From Alectoria sarmentosa (lineage: Eukaryota; Ascomycota; Lecanoromycetes; Lecanorales; Parmeliaceae), in the NCBI GenBank assembly GCA_009733775.1, contig WOGZ01000038.1:115902-179901 (forward strand): a stretch of DNA of 64,000 nucleotides. Direction: 5' to 3'. Each line of letters starts with the position of its first letter. Positions within the stretch are counted from its first letter, which is position 1. The position numbers and the translations under genes are program-made. This document shows, piece by piece, positions 22,481-35,129 of this stretch. Under the pieces are notes generated by a model. The model ran no database searches. It saw only the letters and a program-made list of their open reading frames with translations, and was not told where the DNA came from.

Positions 22481-23834
22481 TCAGGTCCCTGGAACGTCTT
22501 TCCTGCGTACCGTCTCCGTCTCTGTCTCCGTCCCCATTGCCTTCTCTTTGGGACCCCATCCAGTCACGAGGTACGATCGAAACTCTTTGCTCGCGACCCT
22601 CCAGCCTTGGCCCGCGTTGAGGATGCGCAGCAGCTTCTTCTTGCCCGTGGCGGGAAACTTTGGGTGGAGTGACTTGATCGCTGGGCGGACGACGTCCGAC
22701 GGGGGAGAAGGTGGAGGCAAGTCTGCGGGTGCTGTGTCGATGCGAGGACAAGTTCCGGCAGCGGCGGAGCGGTCGTCGATGTTCTGTGGTTCCTGGCTCT
22801 TGGCAAGCATCCCACATGCCCTTTTGAGGCCTGTGACCATGTTGGTGGGGTGGTCGGGCTCTTTTTTCGAAGTCTGTGCGGTTGGTGATGCCTTGGTTTT
22901 CTCTTCTTCTTTTCCGCCGTCTTCTTCGCGGTTTTCATCCTTTTCTATGCCTTTCTCTTCCTCGTCCACTTTCTCGCTCTCTTTGCTCCCCCCTTTTTCT
23001 TCGGTTCCTTCTGCTTCCTTCTCTTCCCTGTGTTCCTTCTTTTCTTCTGTTTCTTCTTCTTCTTTTCCTTCTCGATTCCTCTCTGCTTCCTGTTTCGCTT
23101 CCTCTCCCTCCGCCATCCTCTCCCTGCCCTCTGTCGTGCAGCTCCGACCCACGGGATCAGTACCTGCTTCCCGGTCTACCATCACTCTATTCTGAATATC
23201 GAACCTGCACTTCTCCCACACGTCGAGCTGCTCCAGGAAAGCGGGGTTTGGATCTATCATGGCCCTCCGTGATTGCACCATCTGCAAAGCATCATTGCAA
23301 CCCATGTCCATACGTCGCATGACTACAGCAAGTCCATAATCAGCCGCCCATATATTAAATCGTCGGGTTCAAAGCTATCCACATACTATAAGCGATCATG
23401 ACCGTGGCACTCCTACTCCTTCCGAGCGCACAGTGCACCAAGACGGCCCTGCCGTTGGCCAATCCCCCCTCGATCATATCGCACGCGGGTCCCAGTATCG
23501 AAAGCAATTCTTCGCAAAGAGTATCTCTCTTCACGATGTGGACGTGCGAGATCCGTGCCTGTTGATACGCATCGCGCGTGGCGCGCGAGAGGTTCTTGTG
23601 CTTGATTGATAGGACGAAGGATACGTTGTTGCGGCGGAGGTGTTTCGTGTTCTCTGCCGCTATCAAACTGTGGACTGTCGGTTAATATCTTTGCTGGGAG
23701 CCTTGCAAGTGGTAAGAGAGAACGAACTCTCCGAGATAGAGTCGAGACAAGATCTCTTGCATCGGTTCAGTTGTGGTTGGCTCTTCGTTTCCCCTCCCCC
23801 ACTGGTTTCCGTCGTGGCTGTCGTTTTGTGACAT
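22481..23834 (-). CDS. Dual-specificity protein phosphatase with acidic/charged C-terminal tail
   Basis: Three exons, complement(join(22481..23322, 23387..23667, 23728..23834)), give 409 residues. Exon 1 ends in EILSRLYLG and the splice creates the classic YLGDLIAAEN. The first intron uses a weak donor (GTTCGT), the second a canonical GTATGT. The catalytic loop is VLVHCALGRSRSATVM with the nucleophile Cys at residue 115. The splice to exon 3 yields RRMDMGCNDALQMVQSRRAMIDPNPAFLEQLDVWEKC, the normal end of the DSP fold. After it comes a Glu/Lys-only stretch of about 75 residues (bases about 22905-23110) and a Pro-rich tail with TETETETV. It lacks the Cys-rich zinc domain of Yvh1, so it is not called Yvh1. 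The substrate is unknown. The tail could be spliced further near the 3' end. Confidence 0.8.
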
Positions 23835-26800
23835 CTTCTCCCGAAATGTTTTTAGATATTGAGGCAAGAGTCGCACTCTTCGAAATGTTACACGAAACAG
23901 AGTCGGAGAGAGTGGTAGTAAGGTCCGTCTCAACAAGGCGAGGAAAATAATCCCCTATTCGGCAATTTCAAAATTCAAACATTTGAGAAAGTTTGAGGGG
24001 TTTGACATCGGTGTCAAGAATCCAACGGCCAACGCTAATATATATACCTACGTGGCGAACGAACGTATTGACCGCCAGTCGAACATGCAGTGGCCGATTC
24101 ATCCAGCCGAAAATGTTCAGTAGGACATCTGCAGTCCAGTGAAAACTCCACTTCGCCGCGGTCCATCGCCTGCCTTTTCGACTGGCATCTGCAGCCCTTC
24201 TCCACTCCTTTCCTCCACTCCACCAGGGTCTTATATAAATAGCCCCTTTGCCAATTATTCAGCAAAACAAAAAAACCAGCGCAAATCGACACGCGTTGCA
24301 ACAACCCAGTAACGTGCGACACTACGGCCAAAAGCCTTTTTCAGACATGCTATGCAAACTTTCGCACACCGTCAAAATCGTGGAACTATCTTGGTTTGAA
24401 CAATGGTTCTTTAATCCTGGTCCATTCGAACTACTGTTTGAGGTGGAGTGATGGGCTGCTTGGACATCACCCTCCCACCGCTGAGGCAGGCAGGCAAGGG
24501 GATTATTATGCCACCCCCTCGCGTCTGGCAGCGCTGCTCGACGGTCTCTTATTCCCCTCCTCAGAATCGCGTTTGCGAGGGGCGGCGTCTCAGAGAAACC
24601 ATCTGTTCACCGACCGCGCAAAGCTTCCCCTTCCTTCACACGAGCCTTGGGAGGAGGAGAAACGCTCCATCGTGGCCGGAAAGCTCAACTTTACTATTTA
24701 TTCCGCATGATGGCTAATTGGCGTGTGATGCATGCGGTAGACAGAAGAATAATTTCAGAAAGGGAAGTTTTCTTACAACACGTGTAGTTGGGGTCATTTC
24801 GAATCAAGCTCTGATACCTGAGCAATCTCAATATCATGATGATGAATGTGAAATAGTAGGCCACTGGTCTATGTCTGTGCTGCCCGGATCGCTACTGAAA
24901 AGGTTGTGTTGCCGAAGAAGCTGCGCATTAGTAACAGTCTATCATTGCACTACATGTCCAAGTATAGGCGGAGAAGAGCGGTGGATAACGCACGCACGCA
25001 CGCAAGCTAGCTAGCTGCCAGAAGAATTTACGGCTAGATAAACAGTAGTATCAAGGCATGTTTTCAGACTTTCGGATGAGGAAGCAGCAAAGAAGATGCC
25101 GGATGGATGGATCCAGTGCATAATACAAAAACCATGATCGATTTAGATAGATCGCCATGGAACCAAATTTTATCGTCATACTCAAGTGACAGTTGCGCCT
25201 GCTTTCTTGAAAAAATGCGTATCGTTAGGCTTTCAAGAACTCGTTTTGCACTGTAAAGCTTGTGACATCTCTCTCTCTCTCTCTCTCTCTAACTTCCCCA
25301 CAACATCCTAACAATCGGCCAAGAATGCCGTCCCGTCCCACATCTATCTGCCTTGCGCTACACCCGTCCATCACAAGCCTATCCGTATAGCGCATGGAAA
25401 CCGTAATAACACCAGATGTATGTAGGGCCCCGCTCACATTGCCTTGGGCAGCAACGACAAAATCGGGGTGGGGGGGGGGGGGGGGGGGGGGCCGGAAACG
25501 TCAAACAACGATGTCCAAAGACCTACCTACTTCTGCGATTTCTAGTCGGGCGCAAGAAACTGATTTGCTTTGGTTTCGTATGGCAGAAACGTGGTGCTAG
25601 CGAGAGAGAGAGAGAGCAACTCGAAGCCAGCCTCTCTTTTTTTTAAAATCGACAAAACGACTCGGTATCTTGTCATAGAGGGTGAGGGGATTATTGCCGC
25701 CAGGCAAATAAACATGCGAGCGAGCCAGCCAGGCGATGTTGAACCATCGGCCGCCATCGTTGGACCTCGGAGTATGTATACATGGCATCAGCGGCGCGCG
25801 CTGGCTCAAACATGTCATGCACGGCTGCGTTCCTGGTTTCCTCACAGCGGATTAAAATCCGCGTTGTTTGCGCCTTGACAAGAGCAAGAGCAAAGAGAGA
25901 GCGTGGAGAAGAGGAAAACTCCATCTGCCGACACGGCCTGCATGGTTCGGTCGGTCACAGCTGAGCTGAATGAATTACATCTATCTTGGCACTCACTCAA
26001 AACTATACCGGATGTATGTATTTGATATCGCACCACCACCCTCTCCAGTGATATTTTGAAAGAAATGGCAGAAAGTGCACACTGTTTGTTTAATCATGGG
26101 CTTCATCAGTGTCCTTTTCGATGTTTGGAATCAATGAGCTGAGAAACCAGGCTGAGAACGGTCGTAGCGATGAGAAAATAAGGAAGAGGGACAGCCCCTC
26201 CTATGGCTACCAACATCTGAGGGAGTTCATGGTGGGTGGGAATGAATGTTCAAATTGTGATCTCTGACACGTGGGGCATTTATTCTTGTAGACCAGTCCT
26301 TAGAAGTTCCTAGTCTGTACGGGGAAAAGTCGCCTAGGTGGCGTTGAAGTACGAGAAGACGGGGCTGAGGGCGAAATGAGAGCAGATATTTGGTCCAGTG
26401 ACCACGGTTTAGCGTGGTACTAAGTATATCAAAAAAAACTCAAGCAGACGCCGAAAAGGAGTATAAATATCCGAAATGCCCAGTATACCTCCCCCAGATA
26501 TTCCCCCCCCCCCGTGATGGCAGCATGCAGCGAGTCAACAATCCACCAAAGGCCATACATATCCTGCCATAGATCCCTGGAGAAATCCACAATCTCTTTA
26601 TATATTTGCCATCCCTCGGTGTATAGTACAGCGAGCGGACTGGAGTGGTGGAACAGATGACGGAAAGGCCAACCAAACAGAGCATGAGTTTGATGGATGG
26701 CTGGCAATTGGAGGTGCTGGCTGCACGCCCCTCTGCTTCCCACAGCCATGAGTGGAGGAAAGACCCTTAGTACCAAAGTCAGTGTTTTGGCCTGAGAGCT

Positions 26801-29439
26801 GAGTTACAGTGATGGAGACTGACCTCATACAGGCTTTCGCCAGTGAGGGATCGCCGCGAAAGACAATAGAGGCCTGCACTTCTGAACGAGTTTGACACAG
26901 GTGATTTCCGAGTCTCAGAGATGGCAGCTCGCTAGGCTTGTTCTCGCCGTTGCTGTGAGTCTGTCCCCGCGTCGCTGCAGCTGGAGCCTAACAGAATCTA
27001 CCTACAGGCACAGCCATGAGATGTGATCTTACGAGGTTGGATAGCTAGAGCGATTCGGCTTGGAGAGATCCAAGGTATTGTGAGAGAATTTAGTTGATTG
27101 CTAAAACTATGTACAGATGCAAACCCACATCCGCCGTCGAGATCAAACTACCGACATCAGAACACCAGGGCAGAGACACAAAAAAAATGAGCTTGCTAGT
27201 TATCCCTCAAAGGATGGTTTAAGCCCCTGCGCCACGACAAGGCCAAGCTCGTGCAGGATATAAAGAAAGCATCGACAAGCCATGATGGGTTCAGTTAAAT
27301 AATTCAAGTCAAGCTTGAGCCAGTAAGAACTGGAGGTTCCAAAAGTTGGGTGCATGCACCACAAAATTTACCATTACCTACACCGACAGTAAGTCTGCGG
27401 GCAGGGGCCCAAACCTGTATAAAGAGAAAAAAGAAGAAGAGGAAGAGTTCGCGGGAGTAGACGATTTAAGTAAACAAGGGCCAAGACACTGAACTAGCTC
27501 ATTATGACAGATTCTCTATGTTGACGTGGAAAGCACGAGGTTTGTGTAGGCACGGAGCGGAGATCCGGGAACGACTGCAAAAATTGTAGGAAGGAGCAGA
27601 CAGTGCCTTCCTACGGAGTGCAACACCGAGACGAGACAGAAGCAGACATAGGAGGAACCTCGAATGCAGAACTTTATGGGCAAAAAGGTACGCTGCTCCC
27701 CTGTGTCGCTGGATTTCACAAAAGCAGGAGCAGCTTAAGTACTTTGGCTGATTCAGAGCCTGCAGCTTTTCGGACGGAAAAAGAGGTCTAGTATGTAAGG
27801 AGACAGGCCCAAGAAAGGGAGGTCTCCCTCTTCTCGCTGCTGACCTAGGGCAGCGAGACGGGCATCGTCGTCACCGCTTGCAGTCACCGCGGAGCTTCGC
27901 TCTTCGACCTGTCGGAGGAGAGGATCCCCACGCCCGAATTCTATCGCCTTGTCCCAACCATATCGGAGACGTGCAGGGAAGCTCCAGCGCTGCAGCCATT
28001 TAGGGGAGTGGCAGCAATTGGGTTGTCTCTAGTTGAAGAGATCTGGTAGATCTGGGAAATCCCAACCAGCACAGCCCAACCCAGTCCCCTCGATTTTTGA
28101 ATGGCGCGCTCTCGTCCTCTCAGTTCACGGGCTTTCTTCCGTATCAACTCCCATCTCCCCCCAAAATCCGCCTTTTCACCACCATAACGGGCATCAACTC
28201 CTCCCTCTCCTCTATTTTTGTCAGTGGCTCCGCCCACATTCCCAGTGTGTATCAATCCTCAATCTTTCCAGTCCCATGGATGCAAGTGTATTCGACACTT
28301 TCCCTGCTTGTGATACCATGCCGTGGTACGATAGTCCTTGCGAGAAAGGAGATACGTGATGTAGACGACCGGGCCAACTTCATGTCCCTTGAAATCATAG
28401 GTACGCTACGGTAGTAAAGCCTCTGCCAGATAAACTACAGACTCTCTCAGCGTGGAGATTGCCCTCGTAAGGCACCCCGATCGCCAGAACGACAGCTGAC
28501 GGGGCGATCGTGGCGGTCTCCTGGGGTTGACAATATGCCTTACAAGCATATGTGACTTCAGACTTCAAGATGAACGAGTTTGCAAAGCAATTATTGATTG
28601 AAATAGGTAGTAGAGCGAGTGGTTTATGAAGCACTAGTAGTTGTGACTAACATATAACGCTAGAGCTGGAATACTTCATACATTCAGTCCAACAGGGCGC
28701 GTTGCCACGAAAAGAAAAAGTGATGGCTGTACGACATAGCGAACCTTTTCCTTAAATAGCTTGTCGTTTTTGTGAAGAGAGATCATTTTGCCTACGTATA
28801 TTATCAATTTTTACTCAGCATTTTCTTTGGCAGGAAAGAGTGGAGTTGTTCCGATTAGTACCGACAAGAAAGATGCACAAAATAAAAGAAACGAGCTTGC
28901 CCAGTTCATTATTAATTTTCTGAGGAAAACTTTCCCCGTTTTGCTTTCCTCGAGATCTTGATGATCCCTTCCTCATGAATGACTTCTGCTAAGCAAATGT
29001 AGCAAAAAAGCCATGCGTAGAGGAGGAAACTTACCCCAGGTCAATATGAATAGTCAATTCATTCTTGTTGGTACGTACCCACAAAGGCATGATGAGAATG
29101 ATCGACACACCATTGGCGGCCAAAATCGTCGCACCATTCTCAGCCAGCAACCCAAAATACGTCCCCTTGCACGCCTCAATCATAACGCCAAAGGTAAAGT
29201 ATGGAACACGTTGGACTCGCTCGCACTCCCAGAAGTGGCCACAGAAGTGGAAAATGAGCATAGATTCTGTCTACATGATGCAATCACACGTTACCATTCT
29301 TGACCAGGCTTGCCGAATGGATGTGAGAAGTAGCGGTAGTACGGTAAATACTTTGAAGTCGGCTAATGGGTCATTTCGCACTGCGTGCTGCAGATCACCC
29401 TCGGCGCGGGGATGATTTTGTTGGCGTTTCCAAGGCCTA
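23835..29439. other. 5.6 kb gene-poor stretch
   Basis: No convincing gene was found. The region contains simple repeats, including CT at about 25269-25290, a 22-base G run at 25470-25491 and GA at about 25602-25615. A minus-strand hydrophobic frame at 29031-29261 (FGLLAENGATILAANGVSII) could be an exon of something, but no partner exon was identified. Confidence 0.35.
25470..25491 (+). repeat. 22-base homopolymer G tract
   Basis: An uninterrupted run of G preceded by GGGGT. It could form a G-quadruplex, and the exact length may be uncertain in an assembly. Confidence 0.9.
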
Positions 29440-29890
29440 GTGAGGTGTGAAAGCTACGCCTGTGAATTAGCTCGCTTTCCGAAGCATACACCACCCTACG
29501 AGACTCTTGGTAAATAGACACCTCCTCACATCTCAACGACCGGAAAGCCAGTCCACCATCAGCAAATTATAGCATCAGAACGTCCTTACCCCCAGAACTC
29601 TACATCTACCACGCAGCTCCCTCCCCGCACGCTACCACTCCACCTGCTTCATCCTCTTCCTCTCAGGGACCGTCCACATCGCCCAAGACATCGGGATGAG
29701 CGTGCCGCCAAGCCAAGCGAATCAAGCGCTCTCCCCTTCTTCTGCACAAACGCATTCGGCATCATGCTTGAAGCTAAGGGAAAGATGTATCAACGCTTCA
29801 ACGACGGCAAGAAGCAAAACGGTCCGTGGATTAGGTTCGTCGATGGGTGGTATTCCTCTTGTCATGGTTGACGGCTTCCTGGCATGCTCA
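29440..29890 (+). pseudogene. Broken wax-synthase-like (MBOAT-type) acyltransferase fragment
   Basis: Pieces of the fungal wax-synthase domain occur in order: LSEAYTTLRDSW (near 29477-29512, matching the AYS-RRFW region), NVLTPRTLHLPRSSLPARYH then FILFLSGTVHIAQDIG (29597-29695, the SG-x-x-H core containing the catalytic His), and LPFFCTNAFGIMLEAKGKMY (about 29731-29790). The last piece lies in a different frame from the one before it with no splice site between them, so a frameshift is present. Neither an N-terminal half nor a complete C-terminus is visible. The family includes membrane acyltransferases that acetylate terpenoids in fungal clusters. The likeliest reading is a relic; sequencing error or unrecognised introns are alternatives. 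Confidence 0.45.
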
Positions 29891-30400
29891 CTTTAGATGA
29901 AGATTTTGTGGTAGGATGATAAGATTCTTTAATTTGGTTTTCTTGCTTCAGAAAGGAACAAGACCGCGTACAGGGCTTCCGATGCAGGGTGAAGATGCCA
30001 GCAGTGTGAGCGGTCAAGGGAGGATCTGACAATAGCATGCTCTGGTAGAAAAGGCGTTCCATGTTTGATATTGCTCTGGCCAGTCCGGAAGCCCGAGGTT
30101 GTGTAAGATCTCGTTAGGAGAACCGACAAGATGAGCTGGAGTATAAGGAGTCCTTTGTCAGTCGTCATTAGTGATACAATCTGACACGAACGGATGCTAA
30201 ACACAAGCCAGCAAGAGAAAACGTTGAACATCGTGGTTCTTGTGAAAGGCTGTTGGAGCTGGGCTATCATGAAATTTGGGCCTCAAATTTGGACGAACCA
30301 CGCTAATATTGCAATGACTCTGCTACCTATGCAGGACTGCTGGAGACTATTAGTTTCGAGCGCAGGAGACATGACAGCGTTCATCTGATGGTCCACTATA
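29891..30400. other. Intergenic, nothing recognised
   Basis: Between the acyltransferase relic and the convergent Swa2 gene; no conserved ORF. Confidence 0.35.
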
Positions 30401-33327
30401 TTAGAGACTGTTCTCCTGCTTGAACTTCTCCCACGCTTCATTCAATGTTGCGAAAACCGCAGCGCTGATCATCTTCTGCTCTGTAGTCGCCGTCGTAGGT
30501 AGCTTATGCCACACGTCAGCTACCCTAATACCCTGGACCATAGGAGCAGACCGCCAACCTTATCTGGGTGCACCTTCGCAATCCCCTTCATGTAATTAAT
30601 CTTCACCTTGCCAGGCATCAAAAGTTCCCCCATTCCAATCTCTTTCCACCCGCTTCCTTCCCACAGAACATTTTGCAAGGTCGATAGCAACGCTCTCAAA
30701 TTGCTTTCTTTGCCCGATCGCCATTTCTTGACCCGCACATCAACTACATCCGCAAGCGCAAATTTCTCATCATCTACACGGTCCGCCGCAGCATTCGCTG
30801 CTCGTAGTCTCGAGACTGCCTCCGCGGACTGTGCAGATTCGGGCGCAAAATCATCGAGCGCGGAGACTTTCGGTCTGAGTTTTGGAGCGGCTGGCTTGCG
30901 CGCAGATGAAGGTTTCAGCTGTGGCGGTCCTGCTGCAGCTTTCTCGCATCTATTCCTTCCCGCAATGCTAGTTGCACCTCCCACGCCTGCTTCTACGCAA
31001 GCCTTCCAGACTGTAGCTGCTTCGGACCAGCGCTCCAGTTGTTCCAACGCTTCGGCCTGGCGTGTCATTGCCTTCTCCCAGTAAGTAGTCATTGGCTTAA
31101 CGCCTTCATGGCCGCCCAGGTCAACATTTTCTGAGATTCCTCGTGAAGGCCCGATCAGATGAAGAGCAGATTTGGTGTCTGCAATTGCCGCTTTAGGATC
31201 ACCGGTTTTGAGGTGTGTGAGGGCACGATTGGTAAGAATAGGAAGGACTAAGGGATGTCTGGAAGGGATGGCAGTGATGCCTGTCGAATAAAGCGTTGTG
31301 GCAAGTGCATAGTCACCTAATTTGAAAGCAGAGCTGCCTTCTTGACGGGCTTTTGTCGACGCGTGTAGAGCAAAGGAGGAAATTGCAGGAATGTTACGTT
31401 TGTGCGGAGGTGAACGCGCTGGGAGTGAAATCGTGGGAGGCTTAACTGCTTGAAAAGCAGGTGTGGGGCGAGAAGATATTGGCGCAGGTCGATATGATGA
31501 CTGAGAGGAGTCGAACAGTAGATCTGGTTCCTGCTCAGCGGGTGGCGGTTTGGAAGTTGTCTTCTTCCGCCGCGCTGGGCTGATATACGCTCGAGAAGCT
31601 TCTTCCTCAATTGCTTGCCTACTCAGCTTCGCTTTCGGCTCACGAACTACTTGCTGTTGCATGAACTTGGGATGAGGCATAGACTGCTCTTGATGCTCTC
31701 TCGATCGTGATGGCGGTGGTGGTCTTGAAATTTCTTGAGGCACATCTGCTTTCGGTCGAGACTTTCGCGGAGGCGGACGAGAGACCGCTTCAAGCATCAG
31801 AGCCTCGTCAGTAACATCAGGCTGCGTTTGTCGCGCTGTCGATTGCTGTTGTGCCTTCCTGGCCATCCGATCATGATCGTTGGCGTCGGGCTCCCGCTGT
31901 GGAGGCCTTGGCTTTCGTACGCCAGCTTCTGATTGAGCCTCTTTCATCCATTTAGGCTGGTTGGAATCACTATCTGAATTGAATTCAGCAACTGCCTGAT
32001 TCAACCTTTTCGTTCCTGTCTTCCACAATGAGTTGGCAGTCTTGAACATCTTTGTCCCAATCTCGGCTGCGTATTGCGAAGGTTCTTTCTCTCCGCTTGC
32101 AGGAGATCTGCTATCCTGCCGTCGCTGACTAGATCCATTTCGCTCCTGCTCTCGCATCCAAGCTGGCTTTGCCGAGCCACCACCTGAGCTCTTCCGACGC
32201 CCAGAAGTCATTTTCGATTGTTGTGGCCCGCTTTTGGCGCTAGGATTGTCTTCTTGAAGCTGCAATTGCAACTTCTTCCGAGACTCTTCGTGTGCTTGGC
32301 TCAACAACCACCCAACAGCAGCCTGAACATCCGTACCGCTTTCAGTAGCCTCAAGAGCTACTCTCGATTTCTCTGGTGCGAAGCCCATGTCTACCAGTTC
32401 CGCGATTGCGCGCTCCTGAGGGTGGAAAGAAGCGTCACTTGCAGGTTCCAGGGTCTCTTCTGTTCTAGGCTGCGGCTTGGGAAACTCGGAAATGGGGCGA
32501 CCTAAAAGGCCTAGTACATCGTCGTCCTCCTCAGATCTCTCTTTGACGATCGCGTCTTGTTTTGACTTTTTGACCAATCCGTCCATACCAAGCCCGAAAG
32601 GGTCATCATCATTTTCTTCTGTATGACCTCCACTGCTTCCGTTGAGGCCTTTGACTGTTGAGCTCGAATTGGGAGCACCTGAGCTGCTGAAGCTATTCGG
32701 GCCACCAAGGCTGGGAGAAAGCGAGGGCGGAGACATATGGCTGGATCTATCAACGGGCGCCGAAGCATTGAAAGCCGAGAACAAATCGTTATCGTCGTCT
32801 GTAGACGACCTCGCAAATGGAGCAGCGGGTATACTTGCAAAAGGTTTAAGGATGATTTTCGATAGCCTTTGTCCTCCGTACTCATTTGTAGCCGTGTAGG
32901 TTGGAGGAGACGTAATTCTGTAAGGTGTGGTCCTCCCGTCGCCCAACGTATCCCAAGATGCGGACTGCACACTACCGAAGCGTGCATCGAATTGTCTTCT
33001 CTTCTCCGCCTCTTGCTTTGCCCTCTCCTCTTGGAGTCGTTTCTGCTGTTCCTGTAAGGACAGGTTCTTCGTCGATTGTTGACCACTAAAGGCCACCAAA
33101 TTGGCAAAGCTGTCATTGGCAGGCGTTGAGCCGCTGCTTCTTGGGGGAACATGGTTTGGAGGTTGGCCGATGCCTCCTAGCGGTGGAAATACGGAAGGTG
33201 TGGACTTTCTAGATAGGGGAGGGGTTGGCCTTAGAGTTGGATAGGAGTTGCCTAGAGCTGGAGGGTGTTGCCGGCCTGCTGAGGGCGCGTTGGAGGGCGC
33301 CCAATCCACGCTTGATAGGTCATCCAT
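30401..33327 (-). CDS. SWA2: Auxilin-like clathrin-uncoating co-chaperone Swa2 (UBA-TPR-J domain)
   Basis: Two exons, complement(join(30401..30502, 30559..33327)), give 956 residues. The N-terminal 300 residues are disordered with clathrin/adaptor-type motifs (DLFSAF, DDPFGLG, DDVLGLLG). A UBA domain follows at about 303-345 (ERAIAELVDMGFAPEKSRVA...GWLLSQ). After another disordered stretch come TPR helices (about 655-800; ARQEGSSAFKLGDYALATTL, NRALTHLKTGDPKAAIADTK). A C-terminal J domain carries the HPD motif in KVHPDK, right at the end of exon 1. The 56 bp intron (weak GTTGGC donor, GCTGAC branch, ATAAG acceptor) adds the last J helix, TEQKMISAAVFATLNEAWEK. In yeast, Swa2 recruits Hsp70 to strip clathrin from vesicles and aids cortical ER inheritance. 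Domain order and the MDDLSSVDW start fit the fungal family well. Confidence 0.9.
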
Positions 33328-35129
33328 ACTGGAGGAAAAGAGGTCACCGATGTAGTAACATGGTCAAGACGTACTCAACTGACAAGTTCGACTGATGTGA
33401 ACCCGGATATGGATATTTACAGGTCGTATTACGAGGTGGAGTGACCTTCCCAAACAATGTCTCGATGCCAAGCTTTCAGCCACAGTCGCCACAACCTTAA
33501 ATATTCTTGGCTGTCTCTCGCCTCGCTCCATGCGTATTTTTCACGTCATCGAATACTGTAGGAATCACCATTGCATGTCTCTTCGGAAATACTGGGCTGG
33601 GCTGAGTAACCTGGAAGCTCTCACAACCCTTCCTTCCATGTTTAATTGAAAATGGAAAAGAGACTGGGCCGAGGGTGTTTTAGTTCATGCTTCTGCTTCA
33701 ACTATCTCTGTCGCTGGCGTGGTAGAACTTTAAAGTACGCTGCCATCATCAATCTACCCTCCTCCTCTTACCATACCAAAAGCCAGTCTTGTCGTACTCT
33801 ACAGCTACTGCAAGCCCCCGCGCTACACTAAGCTCGTAATCAATCTTGCCTTTTTCCCCGAGCTCCTGGTGGCTCTAACCTTGAGCAATCTTCTTGGCAT
33901 CTCCACGAGTATCCAGACTGTGATTATCTACTTCAATCTGTCTTTTAATACGTGAATTTTTAATATAGAGATAGAGATGCAAGGAGTGAGCTTCATTCTG
34001 GATGAAATCTAGATCTGCCGTGATGGCATCTTTGTGGTCCAGTCCACTCTGGAAATATCCAGTATGTCTGCAAAGACTAATTTTGACGGGAACGCCAGAC
34101 TCTTGCGTCCAGTTTGAAGATGCTGAGCCCCATCTGATGCTGCTTCAGCAAGTTGAATCAAAGCTCGCGGAACGGAAAGGTTGGAAGAATTGGAGCAGAG
34201 GCTTGGCTGCCCAGAATACCTGTGACAGACGATAATGCGACTATGCAATCGCACGGCGTGTCCGAGACTTCACTGGTCGTTCAACTCGCTGCCATTGAAA
34301 CCTGCGTACAGTACGAGGAAGTAGCATAGAGGAAATCTCACTGGAGAAAGCTTCCTTTCTTTTCACTTGGGTACATCTTGTCAAACAAATCGGCGATTTC
34401 GATTATAGAATATGGATTTCAACGTATGAAACATTATCTTGCAGATACAATGACGACTATTTGGAAATACCTCGTGACACTAATCGCTCATTTCTGAAAA
34501 CGTGCATGAACTGTTGGACGTTAACAGCTTCAATCAGATTGTTCGCCCTCTCTGCATGACTTTTACTTCATTTCCTTACAGTCAAAAGGGTACCTCAAAT
34601 ACCATTCCACGTCAGACGGTAGCCGGGGGCAGATTCCTGGTACCCATACGTGCCAAGCTTTTCAACCACAGCCGCCACAGTGAGGAGCCTGACTGTTTTT
34701 TGTCCCACTCTGCGTATGCATCAGTCATGTTGATGAAGCGCCACGAGATGCAATGCAAGCATCTGGTGTTTGTTACTACCCTTCATACAACTGGAAAGAC
34801 TTGTTGTGTTCCGATATTCAGTGTCGAGAAACGGCCATCTTCCCATCACTGCCTGATCCCATAAACTATGACATCAGATATGCTCACTATTGCTTGCTGA
34901 AAATCTCAACTTTGGGACGCAGATCACGCTTCGTGTGAATCGGAAATAGTCGCGCGTATCCATAAGAGCCTGAAAGGTACTTATTCGCGATGCTTTACCC
35001 GCTCTGAATAATTTGATAAATCATATCCGTCTCGCGTCGTCCGCTTGGATTCCTGTGTTCTCGTAGTTCCCATGTTCTCATTCCCCATACAAACTCACGT
35101 TGAGCTCCATACGGTAGGATTGTTTTATC
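33328..35129. other. Intergenic, nothing firm
   Basis: No domain-bearing ORF. A short similarity is seen between about 33466-33495 and 34651-34680 (tgccaagctttYcaRccacag-like), too brief to call a repeat family. Confidence 0.35.

Noticed and set aside
22461..23322. Long plus-strand ORFs (up to 244 codons) opposite the phosphatase
   Set aside because: They are Ser/Phe/Leu-rich shadows of the Glu/Lys tract and the Pro-rich tail on the other strand.
30608..33152. Several ORFs of 60-213 codons overlapping Swa2 on both strands
   Set aside because: The Swa2 frame has UBA, TPR and J domains; the others have no domain and follow its codon structure.
33466..34680. Similarity between two short segments near 33470 and 34655
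   Set aside because: The matching part is only about 30 bp with mismatches, not enough to call a repeat.
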